Shown here piece after piece: positions 51,101-56,243 of a stretch of DNA of 64,000 nt. The DNA comes from Perognathus longimembris pacificus (Eukaryota; Chordata; Mammalia; Rodentia; Heteromyidae). Where the stretch lies: the NCBI RefSeq assembly GCF_023159225.1, contig NC_063166.1, positions 78,145,785 to 78,209,784 on the forward strand. Direction: 5' to 3'. How positions within the stretch are numbered: the first letter of the stretch is position 1; each line of letters starts with the position of its first letter. The translations under genes and the position numbers were made by a program. Under the pieces are notes generated by a model. It made no database searches. It worked only from the letters and a program-made list of their open reading frames with translations, and was not told where the DNA came from.

Positions 51101-51909
51101 GCACAGAATCGGACCCCTCGCCATCTCTAGAGGCCTCGCGCGCGCCCCATGAATGCCGGTCACGTGTTCGGTACAGACACGACTTCCCAAGATCCTCTTG
51201 GCTGGACCTGTGAACACGGAGCCGCCGGCACCGGTGCATCTAAGGGGGGCAGCCAGGGTGCGTGGTTACATGGAGGAAGAGCGCTCAGCCAGGGGAGACC
51301 TTCACAGGGGAGTGGGAAATAGCGGGGAGCGCTCAACCCACCTACTAAACCGTTTACGTGAACCCACGCCGCTCCTCGCAGCAGAGGAGCGGGAATGGGC
51401 CTTTGGGGTTCCCTTGTGGTGGCCTCGAGAATGGGGATCTCTTCCCCGTGTTCGTGGACACATGGCGAAGGGCCTCCTGCGGGAGACCGTGGCTCAGGTG
51501 GAGGGGCCTGTGGCCCCGCTTCGTGGGGGGGGCCACGGGCAGCTCAGGGGGTGGCCGGGGGTGCAGCCACGGTGGCTCGTGCGTGGACAACGAGCCGGAG
51601 AAACCGGGAGCAGCTCTGCCTGGGGCAGAGACCAGAGATGGCGAACCCCGAGGACCGGCCACCGGGGACCCGGGGAGGGGAGGACGGACCCACCGCTCCC
51701 CGGCCCCGGCCCCTCCCCCGGGCCCGATGCTCACCCAGTTCCACGTCCTGGTCGTCGGTCAGCACCAGCACGATGTTGGGCCGGATGTTCCTGCGGTCCC
51801 TCTGGAAGCGGCCCTTGAGTCGGTGATGGGACAGGAAGGCCGCGCTCCCGCCCAGCAGGGAGAAGAGGGCGGCCGACAGCAGCCAGCGCGCCAGGCTCGG
51901 GGGCGCCAT
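12390..51909 (-). CDS. SULF2: SULF2, extracellular heparan sulfate 6-O-endosulfatase 2, complete coding region in 20 exons
   Basis: SULF2 removes 6-O-sulfate from internal trisulfated disaccharides of heparan sulfate at the cell surface or after secretion, and so tunes Wnt, FGF, VEGF and other ligand signalling. The 20 coding exons sum to 2610 nt: 869 residues plus TAA, one residue shorter than human (870). Layout: signal peptide about 1-24; sulfatase domain about 40-415 with metal-site TDDQD (51-55), the formylglycine motif C88-[12 protein letters not shown] (222-229) and ADHGYH (316-321); basic hydrophilic domain about 416-715, unique to Sulfs, with furin-type sites near 537 and 564 and an SG glycosaminoglycan site at 582; C-terminal domain about 716-869. 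All junctions are GT-AG and phases agree. Human-like residues throughout separate it from SULF1. It is tail to tail with NCOA3. Confidence 0.97.
12481..12722 (-). repeat. B1-Geo composite SINE
   Basis: Well-preserved antisense copy: right arm (ggctttgaactcagggcctg), linker with ctggtggttatttggaaat, B1 arm ending gacaggtgtgagcc. Confidence 0.8.
12735..12949 (-). repeat. IDL-Geo SINE
   Basis: Antisense full copy; A-tail seen as TTTA-rich sequence at 12735-12755. Confidence 0.85.
12950..13166 (-). repeat. IDL-Geo SINE
   Basis: Antisense full copy immediately next to the previous one, with a small internal duplication (actctagcactctacc). Confidence 0.85.
13340..13548 (+). repeat. IDL-Geo SINE, sense copy with poly(A)
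   Basis: Sense orientation, ending in a 19-nt A run. It can pair with the antisense copies at 12735-13166. Confidence 0.85.
13758..13840 (+). repeat. ID-like SINE
   Basis: gggctggggtgtggctcagg ... attcaagcccagg: single ID arm in sense orientation, no long A-tail left. Confidence 0.65.
14306..14359 (-). CDS. SULF2: SULF2 coding exon 19 (54 nt)
   Basis: Residues 842-859 plus two bases of Leu860: [18 protein letters not shown]. The donor is CT|gtgagt, so an unspliced transcript would read Leu then TGA at once and end the protein at residue 860. Acceptor cactcag. Confidence 0.93.
14543..14576 (-). CDS. SULF2: SULF2 coding exon 18 (34-nt microexon)
   Basis: Residues 831-841 plus two bases of Arg842, encoding [10 protein letters not shown] after a split Gly. 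Only 34 nt, but phase and sequence match the human protein exactly here. Acceptor tcctctag, donor gtactg (a weak +4/+5 context). Confidence 0.92.
14577..14936 (-). other. SULF2 intron 17, no feature seen
   Basis: 360 nt between exons 17 and 18. Nothing recognised apart from the splice sites. Confidence 0.7.
14937..15060 (-). CDS. SULF2: SULF2 coding exon 17
   Basis: Residues 790-830 plus one base. It reads [20 protein letters not shown] and then [20 protein letters not shown]. Acceptor aagcag, donor gtgagt. Confidence 0.95.
15061..16112 (-). other. SULF2 intron 16 with SINE pieces
   Basis: 1052 nt. It has a right-arm-like SINE scrap at about 15095-15190, the B1-Geo at 15290-15515 and an antisense ID-like scrap at about 15823-15892. 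The rest is GC-rich and unassigned. Confidence 0.7.
15290..15515 (+). repeat. B1-Geo composite SINE
   Basis: Sense copy: ccgggccctggtggctgtca, then ggttcaaagccagcctgggc, then the Geo arm (gagctgtggctcaactggtg ... caagccccaggac). Confidence 0.8.
16113..16255 (-). CDS. SULF2: SULF2 coding exon 16: C-terminal domain
   Basis: Residues 742-789. It reads [20 protein letters not shown] and then [20 protein letters not shown], ending NTDPYQ. Cys-rich with Asn-Asn-Thr and Asn-Glu-Thr sites. Donor gtacgc. Confidence 0.95.
16390..16559 (-). CDS. SULF2: SULF2 coding exon 15: strongly basic helix
   Basis: Residues 685-741 plus one base. It reads [20 protein letters not shown] and [14 protein letters not shown], then a Cys-bearing segment ending HWQTAPLWT. 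The Lys/Arg-rich helix is a strong heparan sulfate-binding candidate. Acceptor cccgcag, donor gtgagc. Confidence 0.95.
16773..16832 (-). CDS. SULF2: SULF2 coding exon 14 (60 nt)
   Basis: Residues 665-684 plus two bases of Arg685. It reads [19 protein letters not shown], a basic stretch of the hydrophilic domain. Acceptor ttgcag, donor gtaagc. Confidence 0.94.
16833..17313 (-). other. SULF2 intron 13, no feature seen
   Basis: 481 nt of very GC-rich sequence with poly-C/poly-G runs. No repeat or exon recognised. Confidence 0.7.
17314..17408 (-). CDS. SULF2: SULF2 coding exon 13
   Basis: Residues 634-664 plus two bases of Ser665. It reads [20 protein letters not shown] and then [11 protein letters not shown]. 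Heptad-like Leu/Ile spacing suggests a coiled coil. Donor gtacgg, acceptor cctcag. Confidence 0.95.
17643..17739 (-). CDS. SULF2: SULF2 coding exon 12
   Basis: Residues 601-633. It reads [20 protein letters not shown] and then [12 protein letters not shown]. Phase 0 donor gtgcgc. Likely start of the coiled, charged late hydrophilic domain. Confidence 0.95.
17819..18047 (-). CDS. SULF2: SULF2 coding exon 11: furin-site and glycanated region
   Basis: Residues 525-600 plus two bases. It contains [14 protein letters not shown] (first furin-type site, about R537), [16 protein letters not shown] (second site, about R564; three Arg in a row) and [11 protein letters not shown]. In human SULF2 the matching SG Ser carries a chondroitin/dermatan sulfate chain. 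It ends PNPIQVTHR. It is flanked by introns of only 79 and 107 nt. Confidence 0.95.
18155..18347 (-). CDS. SULF2: SULF2 coding exon 10: hydrophilic domain
   Basis: Residues 461-524 plus one base. It reads [20 protein letters not shown], then [23 protein letters not shown] and [10 protein letters not shown]. After RLGG human has Ser-Arg where this gene has one Gly, which explains the 869-residue total. Donor gtaagt. Confidence 0.95.
18634..18763 (-). CDS. SULF2: SULF2 coding exon 9: start of hydrophilic domain
   Basis: Residues 417-460. It reads [20 protein letters not shown] and then [20 protein letters not shown]. Charged sequence opening the Sulf-specific hydrophilic domain, which binds heparan sulfate. 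Acceptor cccacag, donor gtgagg. Confidence 0.95.
19032..19088 (-). CDS. SULF2: SULF2 coding exon 8 (57 nt)
   Basis: Residues 398-416 plus two bases of Gly417. It encodes [18 protein letters not shown], the junction between the sulfatase domain and the hydrophilic domain. Acceptor ctag, donor gtgagt. Confidence 0.94.
19089..19892 (-). other. SULF2 intron 7
   Basis: 804 nt with a (GT)n tract at 19277-19322 and a decayed MIR-like piece near 19600-19640 (agcaagcccaaggtcacag). Confidence 0.6.
19277..19322. repeat. (GT)n microsatellite, interrupted
   Basis: GT repeats with TATATG and TATGC interruptions; open frames here are repeat artefacts. Confidence 0.9.
19893..20021 (-). CDS. SULF2: SULF2 coding exon 7
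   Basis: Residues 355-397 plus two bases of Arg398. It reads [20 protein letters not shown] and then [18 protein letters not shown]. Acceptor ccctag, donor gtgagg. A long open frame continues from upstream intron into this exon but only the exon part resembles sulfatases. Confidence 0.95.
20022..21473 (-). other. SULF2 intron 6
   Basis: 1452 nt, GC-rich. Simple poly-G/poly-C runs (20165-20180, 20815-20830) but no clear transposon. Open frames of up to 275 codons reflect high GC, not genes. Confidence 0.6.
21474..21649 (-). CDS. SULF2: SULF2 coding exon 6: ADHGYH metal site
   Basis: Residues 297-354 plus two bases of Val355. It contains [20 protein letters not shown] and [18 protein letters not shown]. 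Asp317 and His318 match the sulfatase metal and active site, and Lys in VKGK matches the substrate-contacting lysine. It ends Gly-Ser, then a split Val codon. The donor is gtgagt at 21468-21473. Confidence 0.96.
21797..21940 (-). repeat. B1-Geo SINE fragment
   Basis: gccagtactggggcttgaac ... ggctaattggagatgggagt ... ccccaggctggctttaa: antisense, truncated. Confidence 0.65.
21985..22045 (+). repeat. MIR-like 3' end
   Basis: gactctcaataaatgttgaa then cgaacgaatg resembles the 3' tail of MIR elements. Confidence 0.5.
22279..22429 (-). CDS. SULF2: SULF2 coding exon 5
   Basis: Residues 246-296. It reads [20 protein letters not shown] and ends LSVDDSMEK at donor gtaggc, phase 0. Acceptor cctccag. 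Confidence 0.96.
22430..24861 (-). other. SULF2 intron 4
   Basis: 2432 nt. A B1 scrap at about 22595-22680, a MIR-like scrap near 22705-22760, poly-G/C runs, and a (CCCCA)n tract next to exon 4. The large open frames on both strands (up to 270 codons) show no recognisable protein. Confidence 0.6.
24822..24852. repeat. (CCCCA)n tract
   Basis: Six or so CCCCA units within 10 nt of the exon 4 donor; G-rich on the transcribed (minus) strand. Confidence 0.9.
24862..25031 (-). CDS. SULF2: SULF2 coding exon 4
   Basis: Residues 190-245 plus two bases of Ile246. It reads [20 protein letters not shown] and then [20 protein letters not shown]. The His in HAAPHGPE is a conserved active-site position. 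Phase 2 at the donor (gtgagc). Confidence 0.96.
25509..25561. repeat. (GT)n(GA)n compound microsatellite
   Basis: GT units switch to GA units at about 25531; just before an antisense B1-Geo SINE. Confidence 0.95.
25576..25799 (-). repeat. B1-Geo composite SINE
   Basis: Antisense right arm (actggggcttgaactcaggg) and B1 arm (agcctcctgagtaaataagg). Confidence 0.8.
25800..25850. repeat. (CCTT)n microsatellite
   Basis: About 12 CCTT units between two SINEs, probably grown from a SINE A-tail. Confidence 0.95.
25851..26015 (-). repeat. IDL-Geo SINE, 3'-truncated
   Basis: Antisense; right arm incomplete next to the CCTT tract, left ID arm complete to ccacattcatagcc. Confidence 0.75.
26016..26198 (-). 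repeat. B1-Geo SINE, truncated right arm
   Basis: Antisense: tttgctcaaggctaccatc, ggtagtcaattggagataag, B1 arm ending gagccactggtgcccagc. Confidence 0.75.
27780..28150 (+). repeat. Old L1 3' region, strongly decayed
   Basis: Phrases such as agaacagcccccgactggaa, ccagcaaccatggaacagat, gctggttacacg and tgtgtgtgaaaacccactta fit the conserved 3' part of old mammalian L1 elements with heavy GC drift. Recognition is by eye. Confidence 0.5.
28339..28490 (-). CDS. SULF2: SULF2 coding exon 3
   Basis: Residues 139-189. It reads [20 protein letters not shown] and ends [13 protein letters not shown] at a phase-0 donor (gtgagc). The Asn-Gly-Ser and Asn-Tyr-Ser sites are likely N-glycosylated. It belongs to the sulfatase domain. 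Confidence 0.96.
28751..29012 (+). repeat. B1-Geo composite SINE
   Basis: Sense: gccggctgctggtggatccc ... gttcaaagccagcctgggca ... then the Geo arm (gacgctgtggctcaaaatgg) and an A-rich tail. Confidence 0.8.
29114..29300 (+). repeat. IDL-Geo SINE
   Basis: Sense: gactgggaatgtagcttagg ... ggttcgagtcctcagtacc ... right arm ending ccccgactggcgagg. Confidence 0.8.
29545..29960 (+). repeat. Old L1 3' region, second decayed copy
   Basis: gtatttacccatcacaacgg, acccagtggaacactagcct, cctcaagtgaagttcacgaa and tctcatttatctggcagtgt follow the order of an old L1 3' region. By-eye call. Confidence 0.45.
30941..31169 (+). repeat. B1-Geo composite SINE with internal A run
   Basis: Sense B1 arm (actggtggctcacgtcacgc), an 18-nt A run at about 31045-31062, then the right arm (agtggtagagcatcagcttt ... 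ttcaagccctaggac). Confidence 0.75.
31238..31418 (+). repeat. B1-Geo SINE fragment
   Basis: gagatctgaggattgtggtt ... caccatttgag-like right arm ending ttcaagccccaggatgg. It has a GGTG insert at about 31322-31340. Confidence 0.65.
31424..31463. repeat. (AC)n microsatellite
   Basis: CACA repeat with CCACG interruptions following the SINE end. Confidence 0.9.
33090..33182 (-). repeat. B1-like SINE fragment
   Basis: gcctccaactcgcgatcctc ... ggtgctgggattacaggcct: antisense B1-like text. Confidence 0.55.
33275..33425 (+). mobile_element. Tigger-like DNA transposon remnant
   Basis: tgccgaagcccacggatgcc, ggataaaatggcactgcatt and tgcatctcacctacgacgtg resemble the terminal region of pogo/Tigger (MER2-type) elements. 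No transposase remains. Confidence 0.55.
34198..34262 (-). repeat. ID-like SINE fragment
   Basis: cgctgggatttgaactcggg ... ctgccacgcctccagccc, antisense, short. Confidence 0.45.
36240..36590 (+). mobile_element. Solo-LTR-like segment (endogenous retrovirus class I-like)
   Basis: A pyrimidine-rich stretch and AATAAA at 36520-36525 (context ctcgctcaataaagctccgc) followed by gtgacttgtccagaaattct looks like the R/poly(A) part of an LTR. No gag, pol or env remains, and no paired LTR was found. Boundaries are approximate; the family is not identified. Confidence 0.45.
36851..37078 (-). repeat. B1-Geo composite SINE
   Basis: Antisense right arm (ccttcaactcagggcctggg) and B1 arm (atctcagcctcctgagtagc). 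Confidence 0.75.
37438..37646 (+). repeat. IDL-Geo SINE
   Basis: Sense, full length with A-rich tail. The left arm reads ggctaggaaaatggcttagt, the right arm gcgctgtggctcaagtggta. Confidence 0.85.
39451..39679 (-). repeat. B1-Geo composite SINE
   Basis: Antisense: gagctggaactcagggctca, tggtggttccttggcgctaa, tcagcctcctgagaagtcag. Confidence 0.75.
41580..41745 (+). repeat. Ancient interspersed repeat, family unsure
   Basis: gcttcttggaagaggcacca and gagtaagcgcaaaggccctg recall a widespread old mammalian repeat; a related piece occurs at about 57225-57330. Confidence 0.35.
42649..42728 (+). repeat. ID-like SINE
   Basis: ggggctgctggagctccagt ... gagttcacaccccagtacgg, single ID arm. Confidence 0.7.
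43491..43738 (+). repeat. B1-Geo composite SINE
   Basis: Sense: ggcaccggtggctcccgcct ... gttcaaagccagcccaggca ... right arm (atgcgtggctcaagcggtga) ... caagccccacacc and CAA tail. It ends about 115 nt from SULF2 exon 2. Confidence 0.8.
43855..44094 (-). CDS. SULF2: SULF2 coding exon 2: catalytic formylglycine motif
   Basis: Residues 59-138 plus one base. It contains [19 protein letters not shown] and then [17 protein letters not shown]. Cys88 in C-x-P-S-R is the residue that sulfatases convert to formylglycine, so the enzyme should be active. It ends NNTGYRT. The acceptor is ctcgcag, the donor gtgagg. A C-rich tract lies just downstream in the intron. Confidence 0.97.
44755..44791. repeat. 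(AC)n microsatellite
   Basis: CACACG then CA repeats; Z-DNA prone. Confidence 0.9.
45059..45111. repeat. (GT)n microsatellite
   Basis: About 26 uninterrupted GT units; likely polymorphic. Confidence 0.95.
45245..45340 (-). repeat. B1-like SINE arm
   Basis: tgctggctttgaactgcaag ... ctgagtagcaaggatgacag ... gagccaccggggtccagc. Confidence 0.65.
45561..45755 (-). repeat. ID-like and B1-like SINE pair
   Basis: gcgctggggatggaacccag ... ctctaccgcttgagccacg (ID-like), followed by B1-like text ending gagctgggaccacaggcgg. Confidence 0.6.
46070..46160 (-). repeat. MIR-like fragment
   Basis: Antisense text (cagaaaggtcgagtagcgtt, cccaaggccacaccatctgg) fits the MIR core. Confidence 0.45.
47440..47735 (+). 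repeat. Two adjacent decayed B1-like SINEs
   Basis: cacacctgtaatcccagctg at 47460 and cacgcttgtaatctcagcta at 47580 mark two sense B1 arms head to tail, just before the minisatellite. Confidence 0.6.
47808..49264. repeat. 36-bp minisatellite, about 41 copies
   Basis: The unit reads gctcagacctgtcacaccca then tgtcctgacacacgcg (36 bp), counted by eye as 41 copies with point variants and a few 34-35-bp units. Because 36 is divisible by three and the unit lacks stops in several frames, long open frames of 12-residue repeats (up to 213 codons) appear on both strands. They have no start or splice context within SULF2. Confidence 0.97.
49370..49470 (+). repeat. MIR element
   Basis: ctgggctccaatcctgctta ... 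gtggctccatttctctgtgc ... ctccatttccccgtgggtcg matches the MIR core in order. Confidence 0.65.
49862..49995 (+). repeat. B1 SINE with (ATTC)n tail
   Basis: cacacctgtaatcccagctc ... ggccagcctgggctacctga ... agaccctgtc, then six ATTC units. Confidence 0.75.
51015..51195 (+). mobile_element. Tigger-like DNA transposon remnant
   Basis: ctcgtatccacaggggatgg then gggttctggggcccctagga matches the usual Tigger/MER2 start wording; decayed, no transposase. Confidence 0.5.
51735..51909 (-). CDS. SULF2: SULF2 coding exon 1: start codon, signal peptide
   Basis: Residues 1-58 plus the first base of Gly59. It starts [20 protein letters not shown], a hydrophobic signal peptide probably cleaved after about residue 24, then [18 protein letters not shown] and [15 protein letters not shown]. 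The Asp pair in TDDQD matches the sulfatase calcium-binding site. The donor is gtgagc (51729-51734). The ATG is the only one that gives the family N terminus. Confidence 0.95.
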
Positions 51910-51995
51910 CCCGGCCTCCCGCGGACCCCACGCTTCGGGGAGGTCGTGTCTCGCGGGGGGTGCTTTCCGTCCTCGTGCTTCTCCCGGCTGGAGAC
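51910..51995 (-). other. SULF2: SULF2 5' UTR part of the ATG exon
   Basis: Upstream of the ATG the transcript-strand sequence runs to two candidate acceptors in a pyrimidine-rich stretch, giving exon starts at 51995 or 51987 (8 nt apart). The true first, noncoding exon of SULF2 was not found in the window. Confidence 0.6.
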
Positions 51996-52562
51996 CTGGA
52001 GGGGGACAAGGCGTGGGTCAGCACTGCCCTTGGGGTCTCCCCACCGGCGGCACAGGGGCCAAAGCCCGACACGGGCCGACCCCCCCACCCCCACGGGCAG
52101 GGTGGGGGCAGCCGGCGGTCACGTGCCACGGGTGACAGACCGTCCGCCGCAGGGTGGGCGGAGGGGCCCAGGCAGCCCGGCCGGAAGCCGCGCCTGGTTG
52201 CTTCCGGCTGCGCACTCCTGACCCAGACCTGTTTCCTCATAAACACACGAGGGAGGAGCCTCAGTTTCCCCAGGTACTGCGGGGGGGGGGGCATCATTAG
52301 AACCCAGAACCGTGGGAGGGGAAGGGCAGCCCCTGGTCCATGAAGCCCACAGCCAGGCAGCACGACTCACAGAAAATAACGAAGGAGGATGTGGAGGGCC
52401 CAGGGCTGGAGACGGTCACACATTCCGCCATGGCCTCAGTCCGTGTCACCAAGGCTGCCATGGGGGAGGCGGGGACAGAGACAACCCCACCCCCCACCCC
52501 CGGTCCTGCCCACCCGCTGCAGGGCTTTGTCCCCTTCCTAGGAAATGAGCTCTGAGTCCTGG

Positions 52563-52650
52563 CCAGTCTCATTGAGACAGAGAGAGGGAAGAGGAGCAGA
52601 GGGAGAGAGGGAGGGAAAGGGGGGGAGGGAGGGAGGGAGGGAAGGAAGGA
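52563..52650. repeat. Purine-rich (GGGA)n/(GAGG)n tract
   Basis: Imperfect GGGA/GAAG repeats, almost all purine on the plus strand. Confidence 0.85.
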
Positions 52651-53699
52651 GGAGACCAAGTGCATGGAGGCAGGATGCCCCACCATGACCGTGACCTTGA
52701 AGGACTCTGCCTTGTCATGGTCTGAGGTCTGGCCACCACCCCAGGGCTCTTCCTGGGGTCCTTGGCAGGGCCTCAGGGGCCCCCAGGCTGGGCTGTCTTG
52801 TCCCACCTCCCAGGGGTGGCAACTACACATAGGGGATCCCCTCCCCTCATCCTCCACCGGCCCTGGCAGCTGAGGGACATCCTGACTCGGCAGGGCCTGG
52901 CTCCCAGGGCCCGCGTGCAGGGGCGCCGACTCCTGGTGGCGGGGATGGCCGGTCCCTGCTGCCAGCCCACTGTGACCTCCTCGCCCACTCCCCAAGCTCT
53001 GTGTCACCCAGTTTTCTGTGGAGAGGTGACCGAGGGCTTGGCTGTACTCTGGCGCGGGGCAGGGGGGGGTTGGTGGTGAGAAGGGGGGCAGCCAAGAACA
53101 GGGACCCTGGCCCTCCCAGCTGTCCCCCCCAGCAGGGACCCCGGCTCTCCCAGCTGCCCCCCACAGTGGGGACCCCGGCTCTCCCAGCCTCCCCGTCCTC
53201 CGCTCTTAACAGCGGAGTCCAGATTTCCGCCCCCTCCAACCCATATTTACTTAACAACTTTCTTTAAATGCCTCATTTTCAAAACAAAAACACACATGCA
53301 CATTCTAGGGGGGGGAAACCCCACAAACTAACATTCCCCCGCGTAAGTGGAAGCGAAAAAGCGGGGATCCCTTTCCCTGTCAGGCTGACACCTCAGAATC
53401 AAGAGAAGTGGGAGGCAGTCACCCCCAGGAGGAGCGCTGGCCTCTGAGGAGGGGCAGGGGGGTGGGCGGGGGGGGGAGGGAGGCCCAGCCTCCGGCCACG
53501 GCTTACCAGTGGCCCGTGGCCTCCTCGGGGGGCACGCGGTGGGAGCTGCAGGTTTACCCTAGAAGCCGAGCCCGGCTACACGAGCCTGCCTGACTTGCCC
53601 GCCGCCCCGCAGCGCCCAGCCGCAGGGACGAGGTGACAGGGCGCCGCGTCCTCCAGCAGCTAGTCCTGGCTCCACTCGAGTCTCAGAACCCCTGGCCTC

Positions 53700-53727
53700 G
53701 GGCAGGGCAGGGCAGGGCAGGGCAGGG
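53700..53727. repeat. (CAGGG)n tract
   Basis: Five CAGGG units in a row. Confidence 0.9.
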
Positions 53728-56050
53728 CCCACCTGCCATCCGGGCACCTGCTCTTCCTGCCTCGGATGCAGCCAGAGCTCCAAGGCCATGGGGTAACAGG
53801 AGCTAATTATCTCATCAGCTCGAGCCATCGGCACGTCTGTTTCTGATGAATTCCCGGGGCTCAGACTCCTCCTTGGCCTCGTGCCAGCCTCTCTCCGGTG
53901 CCCAAGAAATCAATTAGAAATGACACAAGGGATTCTATTCTGCCTCTTTCTCCCTTCTTGGTAAATACTCAAAGCGGATGAATCGACAGTCTTGGGGAAT
54001 CGGTGCCATGCCACCCACCCATGTCCTTCTGCCTAGACCGCGAACCACTCCCCCCCCCCCGCCCCGGTCCCCGCTTCTCCGGATCCTCCCAGGCCTTCCC
54101 AACACCGTCCTGCCCCAGCTCCGGGCTCCGGGGCCTGAAATGTCCCACACACGGGCAGACACGGCTCCATCTCTGGCGACCAATGGCAAGGGCGGGTCTC
54201 AGGGTGACGGAATGGCTGTGGGGAACCCCTGGGGCCCTGTGCAGGGGGGCTGGGAAGACCCCGATGGGCTTCCTTCCTCAGAGGGTCCCCAAGTCCCACC
54301 AGGGGGGGGCAAAGAGGTCTGTGAGAGCCAGGAAGCAAGGTGTGTAGCGACTGGGTGTCACGGAGATGGGAGCTCAAGCCGGTGACCCGGGCCCACGGAC
54401 GAGGTGCCGTGAGGCTTTCTGGAATTCCCTTAGGCCCTGCTCTGCACTCTGTCCCCACTCTCAGGGACCCCAAACTCCAGCTGCTCATCCAAGGTGGGGC
54501 TGACAGAGTACTTCCAGGCCGGGTAAGGAGGGAGAGGGCACAGGACAAGAAATAGAGCCAACCTCGGGTGACCTGCGGCAAACCGTGGGTCACCTTGAGC
54601 GCTCAGAGTCTGGAGACATGGCAGCCTCAGAAGCTGAGCATGGTGCTGCGGGACTCCCAGGGCCGCAGAACTCACACTCGGGTCTCTGCAGCGGCTCTGG
54701 GCCATGGCTGGTTCAGGTCTAGTGAAAACAATTCCAGACAAAAAAAAACCCTGTGCCCCGGTGGGGCTGGTGGAGCGGAGGAAGGCAGCAAACACACACC
54801 ATGCTCGCGGGGAAGTGGGGGGACCACGCCAGGCAGATGGGGTCTGGAGATCAGATGCATGGGCGTGAGCCAGCGTCTTCATGTCCTGGACACAGAGCAA
54901 GTGACAGAAGCTCAGAACAGACTGTATACAGCAAGTGCCCAATCCGTGCTGCTGATGCTAACAACTAGGATTGGGCCACTCAGCATCCTCTCACCCTAAC
55001 TTCTCTAGCTCCTAGTTTTCGTTTGAGGATCCTTTTCTCTGGGACCTGGTACACCAGCCCCAGCCTGAGGGCTAAGGCGAGTCCACATACTCAGACCCAA
55101 GCCAATCAGAGCCTCTCAGGGATTGGCCAGGGTAATCCAGGTTGCTTTGGTGTGATTGGTCCACATGTGAGCCTGCTTTTTTCTAATTGGCTGACTGGTT
55201 TCGTTTTGCTGTAATAAGGATGAAGAAGACCCTGCTGCCCTCCTGCTTTGGGGTCTCCAGAGGCTAGCACACGGAAGAGGGGCATTGTGGGACATAGAGT
55301 GTATACACACCATCTGGGACCTGGATCCTGCCGTCTGACGCAGGAGTTACTTCCCGTTCCCCGTCCCAGGCCCAGTCAATTCCTCTTTCTGTTTCACAAG
55401 CTGGGATTTTTCAAGTCAACTTCTTCATTTTTTTTTTTGAGGACGCAAGCCAGACCCCACCCTTGCTTGGGTCATTCCGCGTTGCTCTGTCCTGAGCCCA
55501 CGAAAGGGGGGAGGGGGGCAAGCAGGACCAGAGAGAGTTGACTTGGGGCATCGGGTGACACCCCACGCTGGGCCTGCGGCCTGTGCCCAGCACTCCGCCC
55601 TAGGGTGGGCCAACTGCTCATCCCACCACAGACCCGGAACAGTGTGTGAGACAGTGCGGGAGCAGGCACCCGGCCCCCTCTCATCCTCGCTTGGGCTTGG
55701 TTTCCGCATCTGCTAAGGACGGCAGACAGCTCCCTGGGCGGGGCTTAGAGCCTGCCTCCCACGCCTCCACCTGGGCCCTGGCTCGCCTCTGGCTCACAGC
55801 CCTCACCTAACTTGTGGTGCCCTTCCTTGTTCCTTATTTTACCTCTGGTCGGGGCCTGGTTGCGGTCTCTGCCACCAGCAGCTCCACAGGTGAGGGTGGG
55901 GAAGGGGGCGGGGCCAGTTCTCCAGGCCCCGCCCATCGGTCCTTGCTGCTGATGGTCACCGGCTATCTCCTGAGCACCAGGCCCCAATTTCAGCGCTGGA
56001 GATCAGGACGTGGAGCTGCGTATGGGTCAGACTCCAAAGTAAATGACACG

Positions 56051-56172
56051 GCCTTCCTTCCTTCCTTCCTTCCTTCCTTCCTTCCTTCCTTCCTTCCTTC
56101 CTTCCTTCCTTCCTTTCCTTCCTTCCTTCCTTCCTTCCTTCCTTCCTTCCTTCCTTCCTTCCTTCCTTCCTC
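56051..56172. repeat. (CCTT)n microsatellite, about 120 bp
   Basis: Nearly perfect CCTT repeat with one register slip near 56114; directly followed by an ID-like fragment. Confidence 0.95.
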
Positions 56173-56179
56173 CCTCCCT

Positions 56180-56243
56180 TCCCGGCACTGGGGGTTGAAT
56201 TCCAGTAAGCAGGTGCTCTACCACGGGAGCCATGTCCCCGGCC
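56180..56243 (-). repeat. ID-like SINE fragment
   Basis: ggcactgggggttgaattcc ... gctctaccacgggagcc ... ccccggccc, antisense. Confidence 0.6.

Larger units (their letters stand above)
44095..51734 (-). other. SULF2 intron 1 of the coding region (7.6 kb)
   Basis: Carries AC/GT microsatellites (44755-44791, 45059-45111), SINEs, MIR and Tigger remnants and the 36-bp minisatellite at about 47808-49264. An AT-rich repeat-free island lies at 47210-47350. Confidence 0.6.

Noticed and set aside
51358..52221. 287-codon plus-strand open frame over the SULF2 start exon
   Set aside because: It is antisense to a clear SULF2 exon in GC-rich DNA and has no recognisable protein similarity.
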